A program made the position numbers and the translations under genes. A stretch of DNA of 40,358 bases from contig JAAEQP010001135.1 in assembly GCA_024231375.1 (NCBI GenBank), forward strand, positions 1-40,358, given 5' to 3'. The notes below the pieces were generated by a model. That model was not told the origin of the DNA, made no database searches, and saw only the letters and a program-made list of their open reading frames with translations. The stretch's first letter is position 1, and every line of letters begins with the position of its first letter. The DNA comes from a bacterium (GTDB lineage: Bacteria > Hydrogenedentota > Hydrogenedentia > Hydrogenedentiales > SLHB01). Shown here piece by piece: positions 30,200-38,825 of this stretch.

Positions 30200-32899
30200 C
30201 TACTTCTTGACGGTCTTCAGTTCCGCCATCAAGGCGTCGGCGTTCTTGCCGGCGATCTCGACTTTGGGGTTGTGGACCAGTTTCTGGAACTTGTATCGGA
30301 CGGTCTGGGGCGGTCCGACGTGGAGTTGGAGCGCGATCAAGCCGGACCGTTCGTCCTGGGTGTCGGTCTCCAGATAGGCCACGCCGAGTTGGCCGTTGAT
30401 GGCGGTCCAGATGGCCGGACCCACCGCGAGGATCTCGTACCGGTTCCACTCGCCGGGTTTGACGGCAGGTTCGGCACGGTCGGTCCAATCGAGCTTGCCT
30501 CGGCCACCCTGGTGGTACAACCGGCCCCAGACGTTCTGGCCGATGTCGCCCTGATAGCCGAAGGCCTGTTTCTTCTTGTTGATGGTCTTGGACCGGAACT
30601 GGATTCCTGAATTGGCCGTGACCGGTTCGAGCTTCACGTCGACCGCCAGGTAGAAGTCGGCGACCTCGACGTTGGACCACACATACGTGCTGTCAGGGAG
30701 CTTCTTGCCGCTGTGGCCCGTGAGGGCCCCGTCCTTGACGCGCCAGTACTTGGTCTCGCCTCCCCAACCGTCCATGTCTTTGCCGTTGAAGAACCCGGCG
30801 TCCTCGCTGGCGCTGCCGCCGAGGGTCTTGGCAATCACCGTGGCCGCTTGAAGCACTTCGGCTTTCACGGCCTCGTCGCCAAACTGAGCGAACGCCATCT
30901 CCAATGCGGCAACGGTCGGCACTTGGGCCACGCCACTCAGCACGGCCTTCTTCTCGTCCGCCGTGCCCGCCGTGGCCATCAGCGCGGCATACTGCTCCAG
31001 CAACGAACCTGCGTTCTCCTCACTCGTTTTGAGCAGCCGCACGGCCCCACGCAAGGCGAGCACCTTCACGGTGGGGTTGGGCGAAGACTTCGCCAGATCC
31101 ATCACCGTGGGCAGCGCATCGGCCGTCGGCCAGCCGCACACCACGCGTTGGGCGGTCTCCTTCACCGCGGCGTCGCTTGACGAAGCGGCCGCCAGGACCT
31201 TGTCGAAGGCCTTGGGACTCGCGGTAGCACCCAGCAAGCGCAGCACCGCAAGCTTTGCCTCGCCCTTCGCGCCGTCGACGGCACCGCAGAACGCGTCCAC
31301 GATAGACGCAGGCGCCGTGGCTGTAGTCAATTGCACTTCCTGACCTTCCAGCACGTTGCGCGTGGCCGTGATGCCGTTCGCGGTGAATTCGACCTGGAAC
31401 CGCTTCTGGACGCCGGGTGTCGGGTCGCCGAAGTTGGCGTTGTTCCCGACCACGGAGGTCGCGCCGTTGGCGACCATCTCCCGCACCTTCTCGGTGACAT
31501 CCTTGGTCTTGCCGTCAGGCAGACCGCCGTACAAGGCCTTGTGGATCTCCAGACCGGTGCTCGACCCACGTTTTGCACGAACGCAGATCGCTTCGAGCGC
31601 GCTCTCGGCAACCTGGCGTTCCTCCGCGGACGGAGCCTTGAGCAGGCCCGCCAGCAGGCGCGACGTGTCGTCCACGCCGACATGGCCTTTCAGGGCCTTC
31701 AACGCGGCCACGCGAACGCCCGCATCCGCGTCGGATTCGGCCGCTCTCATCAGTACACCGGCGGGTTCATCGATAGCGCCTTCACCAATCATGGCAACCG
31801 CCACCATACGGGCCGCGGCTTCGTTGCTCGCCAGCATGGACTCGATGGCCGCATCGCCACCTTCGACCGGGAAGTAACTCAGCGACTGCCGGGCCGCCTT
31901 GGCCAGGGCCTCGTCATCACCCCACGCCAGGGTCTGCATCACGGTCAGGGCAGGGGCGTATCCCATGCGGGTCAAGGCTTTCAACGCCGCAACGCGCACG
32001 TCCGTGGGTCCATCCTGCGCTTCGGCCAGCAGTGCGGGTCCAGCCGCTTCGCCGCCGCGCGCACCCAACACGTCAATGAGTCGAATCTTGACGTTCGCGG
32101 GCAACGGCGCCAAGGCCAGGGCCAGCGCGCCGGAGGCCGTGTCGCCACCGGGCATCTCGCGGCCGGCGCGGAGGGCCGCGTCGATCATGAGCCCGTCGCC
32201 ACTCTTGAGCGCCTCCACCAGCAGTGGCGTGCCCTGCTTGGGACCACGGCTCAACGCGGCGCCACGGAGCGCGGCCGTACGCACCTCGACGGGCGCCTTC
32301 GGCACGGTACGCAGGTAGTCGTAGACCGCCATCGCTTTTTCGGGTTGCCCGTTCTTCATCGCGGCTTCCGCGCAATCGAGCAGCGCATCGCACACCACCT
32401 GCATCGTGCCGGCGGCGTCACCCACTTTGGCGGCGGCACTAATCAACGCCTGTGTCGCCTCGGGCGTGGCGAGTTGGCCCAGGGCATGAGCAGCCGCCTG
32501 TACGATGCCTGCGTCCGCATCGGACAGCAGTGCAATGAAGGTGGGGACGGCCGTCGCGTCACCGCGGGCCGCTACCGAACCGATCACGCCAATCTTGAGG
32601 TTGCCGGTGGTCGTGTCGAGGGCAGCGCGCAGGGCGTCGCCCGCCTCGGCACACGGCATGGCTTCCAACGCCAGCCGCGCCATATGGGCCATATCCTCGT
32701 CGGTTAGCAGCGCCGCCAACGCGGGCACGGCCTCGGGGCCGCCCTGCAACTGAAGTGTGCGGCAGGCTTCCGACTTGTCCCAGTGGGATGCGTCAGACTG
32801 CAACACGGCAACGGGATCGGCGTCCTGCGCCAACGCGGGCGCGACAACGGCAAGGAACAGCGCCCCTGCCAAAACAAGCGGCACAAATGCATTCCGCAT
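30200..32899 (-). CDS. Secreted HEAT-repeat protein fused to a DUF1080 (3-keto-disaccharide hydrolase-like) domain
   Basis: The 899-residue protein has a signal peptide (about 1-24, ending APALA). Residues about 30-460 and 540-690 are HEAT/PBS-lyase-like repeats (for example IVQAAAHALGQLATPEATQA and ADAGVRVAALKALKGHVG). Residues about 702-878 form a concanavalin-like DUF1080 domain: FFNGKDMDGWGG, YWRVKDGALTG, GIQFRS, GEWNRYEILAVG and GLIALQLHVG. Characterised DUF1080 proteins hydrolyse 3-keto-glucosides, a reaction that fits the exported oxidoreductase encoded just upstream. AAAGGAG lies eight bases before the ATG at 32899; an earlier ATG at 32935 overlaps the upstream stop. The HEAT part may hold the hydrolase in a complex. 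Confidence 0.88.
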   Translation of the reverse strand: MRNAFVPLVLAGALFLAVVAPALAQDADPVAVLQSDASHWDKSEACRTLQLQGGPEAVPALAALLTDEDMAHMARLALEAMPCAEAGDALRAALDTTTGNLKIGVIGSVAARGDATAVPTFIALLSDADAGIVQAAAHALGQLATPEATQALISAAAKVGDAAGTMQVVCDALLDCAEAAMKNGQPEKAMAVYDYLRTVPKAPVEVRTAALRGAALSRGPKQGTPLLVEALKSGDGLMIDAALRAGREMPGGDTASGALALALAPLPANVKIRLIDVLGARGGEAAGPALLAEAQDGPTDVRVAALKALTRMGYAPALTVMQTLAWGDDEALAKAARQSLSYFPVEGGDAAIESMLASNEAAARMVAVAMIGEGAIDEPAGVLMRAAESDADAGVRVAALKALKGHVGVDDTSRLLAGLLKAPSAEERQVAESALEAICVRAKRGSSTGLEIHKALYGGLPDGKTKDVTEKVREMVANGATSVVGNNANFGDPTPGVQKRFQVEFTANGITATRNVLEGQEVQLTTATAPASIVDAFCGAVDGAKGEAKLAVLRLLGATASPKAFDKVLAAASSSDAAVKETAQRVVCGWPTADALPTVMDLAKSSPNPTVKVLALRGAVRLLKTSEENAGSLLEQYAALMATAGTADEKKAVLSGVAQVPTVAALEMAFAQFGDEAVKAEVLQAATVIAKTLGGSASEDAGFFNGKDMDGWGGETKYWRVKDGALTGHSGKKLPDSTYVWSNVEVADFYLAVDVKLEPVTANSGIQFRSKTINKKKQAFGYQGDIGQNVWGRLYHQGGRGKLDWTDRAEPAVKPGEWNRYEILAVGPAIWTAINGQLGVAYLETDTQDERSGLIALQLHVGPPQTVRYKFQKLVHNPKVEIAGKNADALMAELKTVKK

Positions 32900-32928
32900 G
32901 GTCGTTCGTTCTCCTTTCACATCAATTC

Positions 32929-34227
32929 TCATATCGTCCACGGCTCCCGTTCGGCCCGTGAGCGCAGGCGGTTCGCTTCGTCGTCGTTGACGAATGTCTC
33001 CGTCTCGGGGTCGAACTCCATGTCGCGCTCCAGCCACATGCTGATGTTGGCCGCATGCACGGTGCTCATGGAACGATGCATCACGCTCGGGTTGGCAACG
33101 GTCTCTTCGCGGGACTTTACGCAGTCGAGGAAGTTCCGCATGTGGTCCAGCGAACGTCCGGTCCGCGCCACGTACTCGCCGATCACTTCTTTGTACTCGG
33201 CCAGCAGTTCCGGTGACGACGCCTCCGGCGCGGAGTACCCGTCTGCCGCCGTGACCCAGCCCCGCTCGCCGTCGAACCGTTCGCCGCACGACCCGTGCCA
33301 GTACTTGTCGCCACGCGAGAGAATCATCTTCTGACCATTGGCCATGTGGCACACCATGCCGTCGCCGTTGTCGTTGTCGACGTACTCGTACTTCACCGGC
33401 GACGTGTCGCCCGCTTCCAGACCGGCCTGGGCCTGAGCGAACGTGTGGGCGCCCCACTCGCCGATGCAACTGGTGTGGAAATCGTAATCGCCGCGCCAAC
33501 CGCCCCTCACATACGACTTGTTGTACGGACGCCACGGACACGGCCCCAACCAGATATCCCAGTCGACCTCGTCCTTTGGCGGCAGCGGCTCTTCACGCTT
33601 CCAGGTGTGCGGCATCTTTGCCGTGTCCCACGGCGCGATGTGGGCGTAGGCCGTATGCACCTTGCCCAGCCGTCCCGTACGCGCCATCTCGATGGCAAAC
33701 ACGTGGTTGGCCTCGCTGAGACGCTGCGTGCCGGTCTGATACACGCGACCGTAACGCCGGGCCGCCGCCACCACCGCCTGACCTTCCGCGATGGTCATGG
33801 ACGATGGCTTCTCGGTATATACATCCTTGCCGGATCGCATGGCGCGCACCGACGCCTGGGCATGCCAGTGGTCGCCCGTGGCGATCAGGACCGCATCGAT
33901 GTCATCCCGCTCCGCGAGGAACACGCGAAGGTCGCGATACATGGCGCAGTCTTTGTTGCCGTTGTGGTTGTCGACGAAGGCCTTCACCACCTCCCGCTGC
34001 TGCTTCTGAATGTCGCAGATGGCCAGCACCTGGGTGTCGTTGTTGCCGATCAACCAGCGTAGGTCGTGGAACCCACGGCCTCGGATGCCGATACACCCGA
34101 CCGTGATGCGTTCGGAGGGAGGCGTTGCGCCGCCTCGTCCCAGAACCGAAGCAGGCACGATGTACGGGGCGGCAACCGCCCCGGCTGCCCGGGTCATGAA
34201 ACCCCGGCGTGAGATCTTGTCGCTCAT
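32929..34227 (-). CDS. Gfo/Idh/MocA oxidoreductase with twin-arginine signal peptide
   Basis: The 432-residue protein begins with a Tat leader (SRRGFMTRAAGAVAAPYIVP), so it should be exported with bound cofactor. The nucleotide motif is GIRGRG (47-52), a variant of GxGxxG; EKP is at 139-141. The C-terminal half has DFHTSCIGEWGAHTFAQAQ, DHMRNFLDCVKSREET and a final AANISMWLERDMEFDPET, all typical of the large exported subfamily in planctomycete-like bacteria. AGGAGA lies eight bases before the ATG at 34227; the longer frame to 34281 has no such site. It is first in an operon with the HEAT/DUF1080 gene, which suggests a pair that oxidises and then cleaves a disaccharide, by analogy with 3-keto-sugar pathways. 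Confidence 0.92.
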   Translation of the reverse strand: MSDKISRRGFMTRAAGAVAAPYIVPASVLGRGGATPPSERITVGCIGIRGRGFHDLRWLIGNNDTQVLAICDIQKQQREVVKAFVDNHNGNKDCAMYRDLRVFLAERDDIDAVLIATGDHWHAQASVRAMRSGKDVYTEKPSSMTIAEGQAVVAAARRYGRVYQTGTQRLSEANHVFAIEMARTGRLGKVHTAYAHIAPWDTAKMPHTWKREEPLPPKDEVDWDIWLGPCPWRPYNKSYVRGGWRGDYDFHTSCIGEWGAHTFAQAQAGLEAGDTSPVKYEYVDNDNGDGMVCHMANGQKMILSRGDKYWHGSCGERFDGERGWVTAADGYSAPEASSPELLAEYKEVIGEYVARTGRSLDHMRNFLDCVKSREETVANPSVMHRSMSTVHAANISMWLERDMEFDPETETFVNDDEANRLRSRAEREPWTI

Positions 34228-34372
34228 GCGTCTTTCTCCTGATACCATCCCCCACCCAATTGCGCGGGAGTACACGTTCAAGTCAGTAGTCCTTCGATTC
34301 TGGACTTTTCGGGTGCCTCAGGTCAAAAAGTGGGCACGATTGCCCCCGCTCGTGGTCGCTGCGTGGGTGTAC

Positions 34373-34595
34373 GCGAAGACGGGGACAGTGGGGCTGTTGA
34401 AGAACTCGCACTCAGTCACACTTCGGTCGACCGCAGTTCGGCACCTCGTACGCCGAGAACTGGAGCGAAAACGCCGGGACTGACCCCAGCGAAGTCCGCC
34501 GTAGGCGGACGAAGACGGGTCTGTCCCTGGCCTTTTCGCGGGCTTCGTAGACAACTTGCGGACCTTTTCAACGGCTCCACAGTCCCCGTTTTCGC
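34373..34595. mobile_element. Possible 223-base miniature element with terminal inverted repeats
   Basis: The left end (34373-34404, beginning GCGAAGACGGGGACAGTGG) is the near reverse complement of the right end (34564-34595), about 28 of 32 positions pairing. Inside are two further variants of the end motif, GCGAAAACGCCGGGACTG (34465-34482) and CGAAGACGGGTCTGTCCC, and a hairpin GTCCGCC-GTA-GGCGGAC (34494-34510). No transposase is encoded. A partial match occurs at 12728-12786. No target-site duplication was identified, so mobility is inference. Confidence 0.55.
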
Positions 34596-34657
34596 ATGGA
34601 CAATGCCGCCAGCATCCCCGTAAGCTGGTGCAGAAGGCACGACTGGGGAGGCTCAAC

Positions 34658-36589
34658 ATGACAATGCGAATGGCAGTGGCGGCGCTTGGTGCGGCGGTTG
34701 CAGTGTGCGCGATCGCTTGGCCCGCGCAGGCCGGGGAGACAGCCGTGAACGTGGTGACCTGGGCAGACCTGATCGATTCGGTGAGGGAAGACCCCGCGTA
34801 TGCGGACGCGCGGGATGCGCTCGTCGCCGACGCGCGCAAACGGGCCGATCTACCCATCGTGCGGCGTGTATTTGCGCTGGAAGATGTGGGGAAACACCGG
34901 ACTTGGCTCGACGGGCGCAGCAATGCCCTGGAAGACGAAATCCGCGAGACCTTCGCGTTGGCCATGTCGGATTTCTCGGCCTGCAACACGTTGGCGGGCG
35001 AACTGCCCGTCCTGGCGGCCGCCTACCGGCTCACGGGCGACGACACCCTTCGGGACCGCGTGGTGGCCCAACTCGATGAGACCGCCGCATGGTCGCCGCT
35101 CCAACGGCCGGGCTGGTCCTGCTACGCCCCAGGCCGTCGCCTCCCGGCCGACGGCAAGGACGGCAACTGGCTTGCCACGGGGTGCGGCATGCGTGCCATC
35201 GGCGATGCCCTCGACCTGATGCCGGAAGGGAGCGTTCCGCCCGAGTTGCGCGAGCGTCTCGACGCCCTGCTCCGCGCCGAGATCGATAGCATCGTGGAGG
35301 ATTGGCAGGTCAAGCGTAGCTGGTTCATTCGCACCGACAATCCCATCACCAACCAGTGGGTGTTGCCGACGGAAGGTCTCGTCCGCGCATGTCTGATGCT
35401 GGGCGTCGACGACCGCCGCGAGGCGTACGAACTGGGCGTGGCCAATCTCATGAAAGCCCTGGACGCCCATGGCCCGAACGGCGAGTTCGAGGAAGGCGTC
35501 GGGTACGCCTCGTTCACGGTCACGTCGCTGGTGCATGCCGCGCACGCCATGGCCGTCTCGGGCGACCGGCGCGCACTGGACCATCCATTCCTGCAGCGAT
35601 TCCCTCTGTGGCTGGTGCATCACGCCCAACCCGGCGACGCGGTGGTCAATTGTTTTGATTCAGGCGCGGGGTACGGGGCCGCAAATCGGCTGCGTCCGCT
35701 CCTGTCTCTCATGGCTGCCACCACGGCCAGCCCTGCCGCGCGTTGGGGTCTTGAGCACCTGTGCAACGGCCCTACGGACGATCTGCCCGGAGTCGCCGCG
35801 CGTGGGCTGCCACGTGTTGGCCCGGAGGCCGCACCGCCGCTGTACGCCGTATACGAGCGCGCCACCCGCGTGAATTGGCGGGATTCGTGGGACGACGCGG
35901 GGTCCGGGTTCTGGTTGCGGGGCGGACATCCCACCGATCAGCACGACCACCAGGACCGCGGGCACGTGAACTTCATCGCCAACGGCCGCCCCGTCCTCAT
36001 CGAGGCGGGCACGCCCTCGTACCACAATCCGCTCATGATGACGCACTACACCACCGGGGCCGGGCATAACGTGCTCCAACTCGGCACGGAATTCCCGGAA
36101 GAGCGTGCGAATGCAGGCGAGCACGTCAAGCTGCCCGGGTGGCAACCGCGGGGCGTGGTCGCGCCCATCACAGTGACGCGACTGGACGAAACGGGTGGCG
36201 AGGCCACGGTCACTATCGCGGGAGGGTACGATAATCTCGCGGAGTGGCGCCGCACGGCCCAGTGGACCGCGTCGAAGTTGACCGTCGTCGACGAAGTGAC
36301 GCTTCAGGAAGGCGCGAAGGATGTCGTCCTGTTCCGTTGGCATCTGGGAACCACCGAGAATCTCGGCGCAATCGAGGCTGACGTACACTCGGTCTCTGGC
36401 GAGTGGTCTACGGCCGCCATCAGATTCTCCGCGAACAACGCGATTGTCCACTCCTCGTGTGCCATGCCGGACAAAACCTTGCCTCGCGAAGCCGGCGATG
36501 ACGCTGAACCGACGCACACCTGTATTCTCGTCCAGACAATGGGGCCGGTCAATGCACTGAGGCTGACGACGACGGTGACGGCGAAGTAA
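34658..36589 (+). CDS. Secreted heparinase II/III-type polysaccharide lyase
   Basis: Such enzymes cut uronic-acid polysaccharides (heparin-like chains or alginate) by beta-elimination. The 643-residue protein has a signal peptide (about 1-24, ending PAQAG), then an alpha/alpha-toroid domain (about 40-390) with RTDNPITNQWVLPTEG and FEEGVGYASFT, and a C-terminal beta-sheet domain opening with FWLRGGHPTDQHDHQDRGH, which carries the conserved His and Asp residues near the active site, then NGRPVLIEAGTPSYHNP. GGGGAGG lies about seven bases before the ATG at 34658; an adjacent ATG two codons later is possible. It stands alone between the miniature element and a convergent gene only 8 bases away. 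The exact substrate is not predictable. Confidence 0.88.
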   Translation: MTMRMAVAALGAAVAVCAIAWPAQAGETAVNVVTWADLIDSVREDPAYADARDALVADARKRADLPIVRRVFALEDVGKHRTWLDGRSNALEDEIRETFALAMSDFSACNTLAGELPVLAAAYRLTGDDTLRDRVVAQLDETAAWSPLQRPGWSCYAPGRRLPADGKDGNWLATGCGMRAIGDALDLMPEGSVPPELRERLDALLRAEIDSIVEDWQVKRSWFIRTDNPITNQWVLPTEGLVRACLMLGVDDRREAYELGVANLMKALDAHGPNGEFEEGVGYASFTVTSLVHAAHAMAVSGDRRALDHPFLQRFPLWLVHHAQPGDAVVNCFDSGAGYGAANRLRPLLSLMAATTASPAARWGLEHLCNGPTDDLPGVAARGLPRVGPEAAPPLYAVYERATRVNWRDSWDDAGSGFWLRGGHPTDQHDHQDRGHVNFIANGRPVLIEAGTPSYHNPLMMTHYTTGAGHNVLQLGTEFPEERANAGEHVKLPGWQPRGVVAPITVTRLDETGGEATVTIAGGYDNLAEWRRTAQWTASKLTVVDEVTLQEGAKDVVLFRWHLGTTENLGAIEADVHSVSGEWSTAAIRFSANNAIVHSSCAMPDKTLPREAGDDAEPTHTCILVQTMGPVNALRLTTTVTAK

Positions 36590-36597
36590 CGCCGCCC

Positions 36598-38745
36598 CTA
36601 CTCCTTGGGGCTCACGTCTTCTTCGGAGCGAAGACCAGGGACCAGGTCTTTGCGAAGACGCCAGAACCGTTTGGGGTGCGCGGGCCGAACGGCGATGAGC
36701 CGCCGGAGCCCCCACGTGAGGCGCATGGGCGCGTTGATGGCCCACCCGGACGCCTCCAGTACGGCGCTGAGGTTCCGGCGGCGCAACCGGAAGAACGCGA
36801 TCAACGCCGTCGGCACGACGATGACGGTCAGGCCGACAATCACCACGGTCGCCAGCGTGCCCCAGCCCAGTTCCATTTCGTTGAACTGCTTGGCGATGAA
36901 CGCGAAGGACGAACCCAACGCCGCCACGCCGACACTGCCCGCCAGGAACGCATCGCGCACACCGCCGAGTCCCCCGCTCTTGGCCTCCGGCGCCGGTGGC
37001 GCCGCGGGCGGGGCCTCGGTCGGGGCCGTGGCTGACGCCGCGATGCCTTCCTTGACCCCCGTCTCCACGGTCGCGCTGGTTTGCGCGATATGGGCCTGCA
37101 CCTGCTGTTCGGCGCCGGCCGTGATTCGTTCCGCGGTGGACGAAATCTGCGCGCCAATGCGTCTGAACGGCGCGAGGATCGCCTCGCGCAGGTTCACGGG
37201 GTTCTCCACGACCTTCACGACGCGCGTGTCCCACTGCTTCCCGGCTACATCGAACAGGACCCCGCGCTTCCCGACGCCCAGGTTCGCGATTCGGCCTGTC
37301 GTGATAGGGGTCACCACGTACGAGACCGGGTCCTCGGCTCCGCCAGTGACCTCCGAATACAACAGGCACGCGCCGGACCGGATCGCCGCCGCACTGTGCG
37401 CGTCCGGATCGGCGACCCGGAAGTTCATATTGAGCACATGTCCGTCCATCACCATCCGGCCCAGTTCGAACATGGCCCGCTGGTCCGGGTGATACAGGCA
37501 GGCGAAACTCACGAAGTTGTTGCAGATGTCCATGATCCAGCGTTGAAGCAGAATCAAATATTCCAGGTCGCGTAGCGAATCCAGTTCCTTGCCCGCCGCA
37601 AGATCGGCGTCGATGAGGGCATCAAGCCGCGACTCGGCGTCGCCCTCCACGTAGGCCCGCAACACGTCGATGCCCAACCGTTCCACTTCGCCGCCCGCTT
37701 TGGCTTCCAGCCACCCCCCGAATGGCGTGAACGCCGCCTTCGCCGAGATCCATTGCGCGTGCGTGAGTTGCCTTCGGTCGAACTCGGGTCCCGCCAACAC
37801 GGGCAGGATCCCTTCGGCAAGAACGGTCAATGCGTGCGCGTAGTGCGGGTTGACGCCCTCGCGCAAGGGCAACACACCCTCCGCGCGAGGCCGAGCCAAC
37901 GGCGCATTCTCGAGATAGTCCTGAGCCACCGATTCCGTATCGAACGTCTGCGCGGGCCAGGCAGCCGCCTCGACCTCGCGCCCAAGCGACCGGTTCAGGT
38001 GTACCACGTCGCATTGAAGGAAGTACGCGTCAATCCGGGGTGCGAGATCGGTGAAGGCCGTGTACCGGTCGGCCGTATCCGCGCCAAAGGGCATGAGACC
38101 CGCGTCCGATCCGTCGTCCGCCCGCTCGCGCCACGCCAGGAATGCCTTGGCGTTGTCCAGGAAACCGGTCAACGACTCCTGGGTCACGCCGGGCGCGCCG
38201 TTGATGTCGTCCGCCGACCCCATGGTCGCGGCGATGTCTTCCACGAACGCGCGCAATCCGTCTTCCTCGGGCACGGACTCCACGGGGATGACGCCATCAC
38301 CATTGTGGACCCCTCGCGCGAAGATGCGCGCCCGGTCGCGCACGTGGTCCAGACTCACGGCGTCCGCGCCGGATTCGCCAAGGTTGTGCAACACCCGGCG
38401 CGCGGTTTCGATCAGCCGCTGGGCTTCTTCGTCCGTGTCGTTCAACGTCTCCAGCACCAGCACGCCGGATCGCTTGGTCACGCCGTCCAAATCGCGCAGC
38501 ATACGTAGAAGCCAACGCGCCGCGTACCGGATGTCGCCGCTGTGGATGCGTCCGTTCCCATCGCGGTCGAGCCGCGCGAGTACCACGGGGTCGCTTGCCA
38601 ATTGGTTCACGGGGGCGCTGGTGGCCATCCAGAAGGGTTCGTCCAACTCGGCCAGCGCGGCGAGATCCGCGCCTGATTGCAGCCGGAGTTGATAGGAGCC
38701 TCCGTAGTTTTCAAAGAAGAAGCGGTGGTCCGACGTTGTAGTCAT
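36598..38745 (-). CDS. EF-hand and membrane protein of unknown function
   Basis: I do not know the family by name. The 715-residue protein has a calcium-type EF-hand loop near its start (Asp60, Asp62, Asn64, Arg66, His68, Asp71 in LDRDGNGRIHSGD), a long helical middle, an Ala/Pro-rich linker (SATAPTEAPPAAPPAPEAKS) and two membrane helices near the C-terminus (AFLAGSVGVAALGSSFAF and TLATVVIVGLTVIVVPTALI) followed by a basic segment. There is no signal peptide. AGGGA lies seven bases before the ATG at 38745; an upstream GTG at 38796 is less likely. It follows the SLC12-like transporter gene by 80 bases in the same direction and may regulate it, which is inference from position. Confidence 0.7.
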   Translation of the reverse strand: MTTTSDHRFFFENYGGSYQLRLQSGADLAALAELDEPFWMATSAPVNQLASDPVVLARLDRDGNGRIHSGDIRYAARWLLRMLRDLDGVTKRSGVLVLETLNDTDEEAQRLIETARRVLHNLGESGADAVSLDHVRDRARIFARGVHNGDGVIPVESVPEEDGLRAFVEDIAATMGSADDINGAPGVTQESLTGFLDNAKAFLAWRERADDGSDAGLMPFGADTADRYTAFTDLAPRIDAYFLQCDVVHLNRSLGREVEAAAWPAQTFDTESVAQDYLENAPLARPRAEGVLPLREGVNPHYAHALTVLAEGILPVLAGPEFDRRQLTHAQWISAKAAFTPFGGWLEAKAGGEVERLGIDVLRAYVEGDAESRLDALIDADLAAGKELDSLRDLEYLILLQRWIMDICNNFVSFACLYHPDQRAMFELGRMVMDGHVLNMNFRVADPDAHSAAAIRSGACLLYSEVTGGAEDPVSYVVTPITTGRIANLGVGKRGVLFDVAGKQWDTRVVKVVENPVNLREAILAPFRRIGAQISSTAERITAGAEQQVQAHIAQTSATVETGVKEGIAASATAPTEAPPAAPPAPEAKSGGLGGVRDAFLAGSVGVAALGSSFAFIAKQFNEMELGWGTLATVVIVGLTVIVVPTALIAFFRLRRRNLSAVLEASGWAINAPMRLTWGLRRLIAVRPAHPKRFWRLRKDLVPGLRSEEDVSPKE

Positions 38746-38825
38746 GGCAAGTCCCTGTGAGGCTTTGAGTTCCCCATGTTGAACCGATTCTGACACAGCC
38801 CCGCCCGTTTGTCCACCGGTGGCGG

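Noticed and set aside
31331..32707. A 458-codon plus-strand frame inside the HEAT/DUF1080 gene
   Set aside because: It is Arg/Gly/His-rich with no family pattern and is antisense to clear HEAT repeats.
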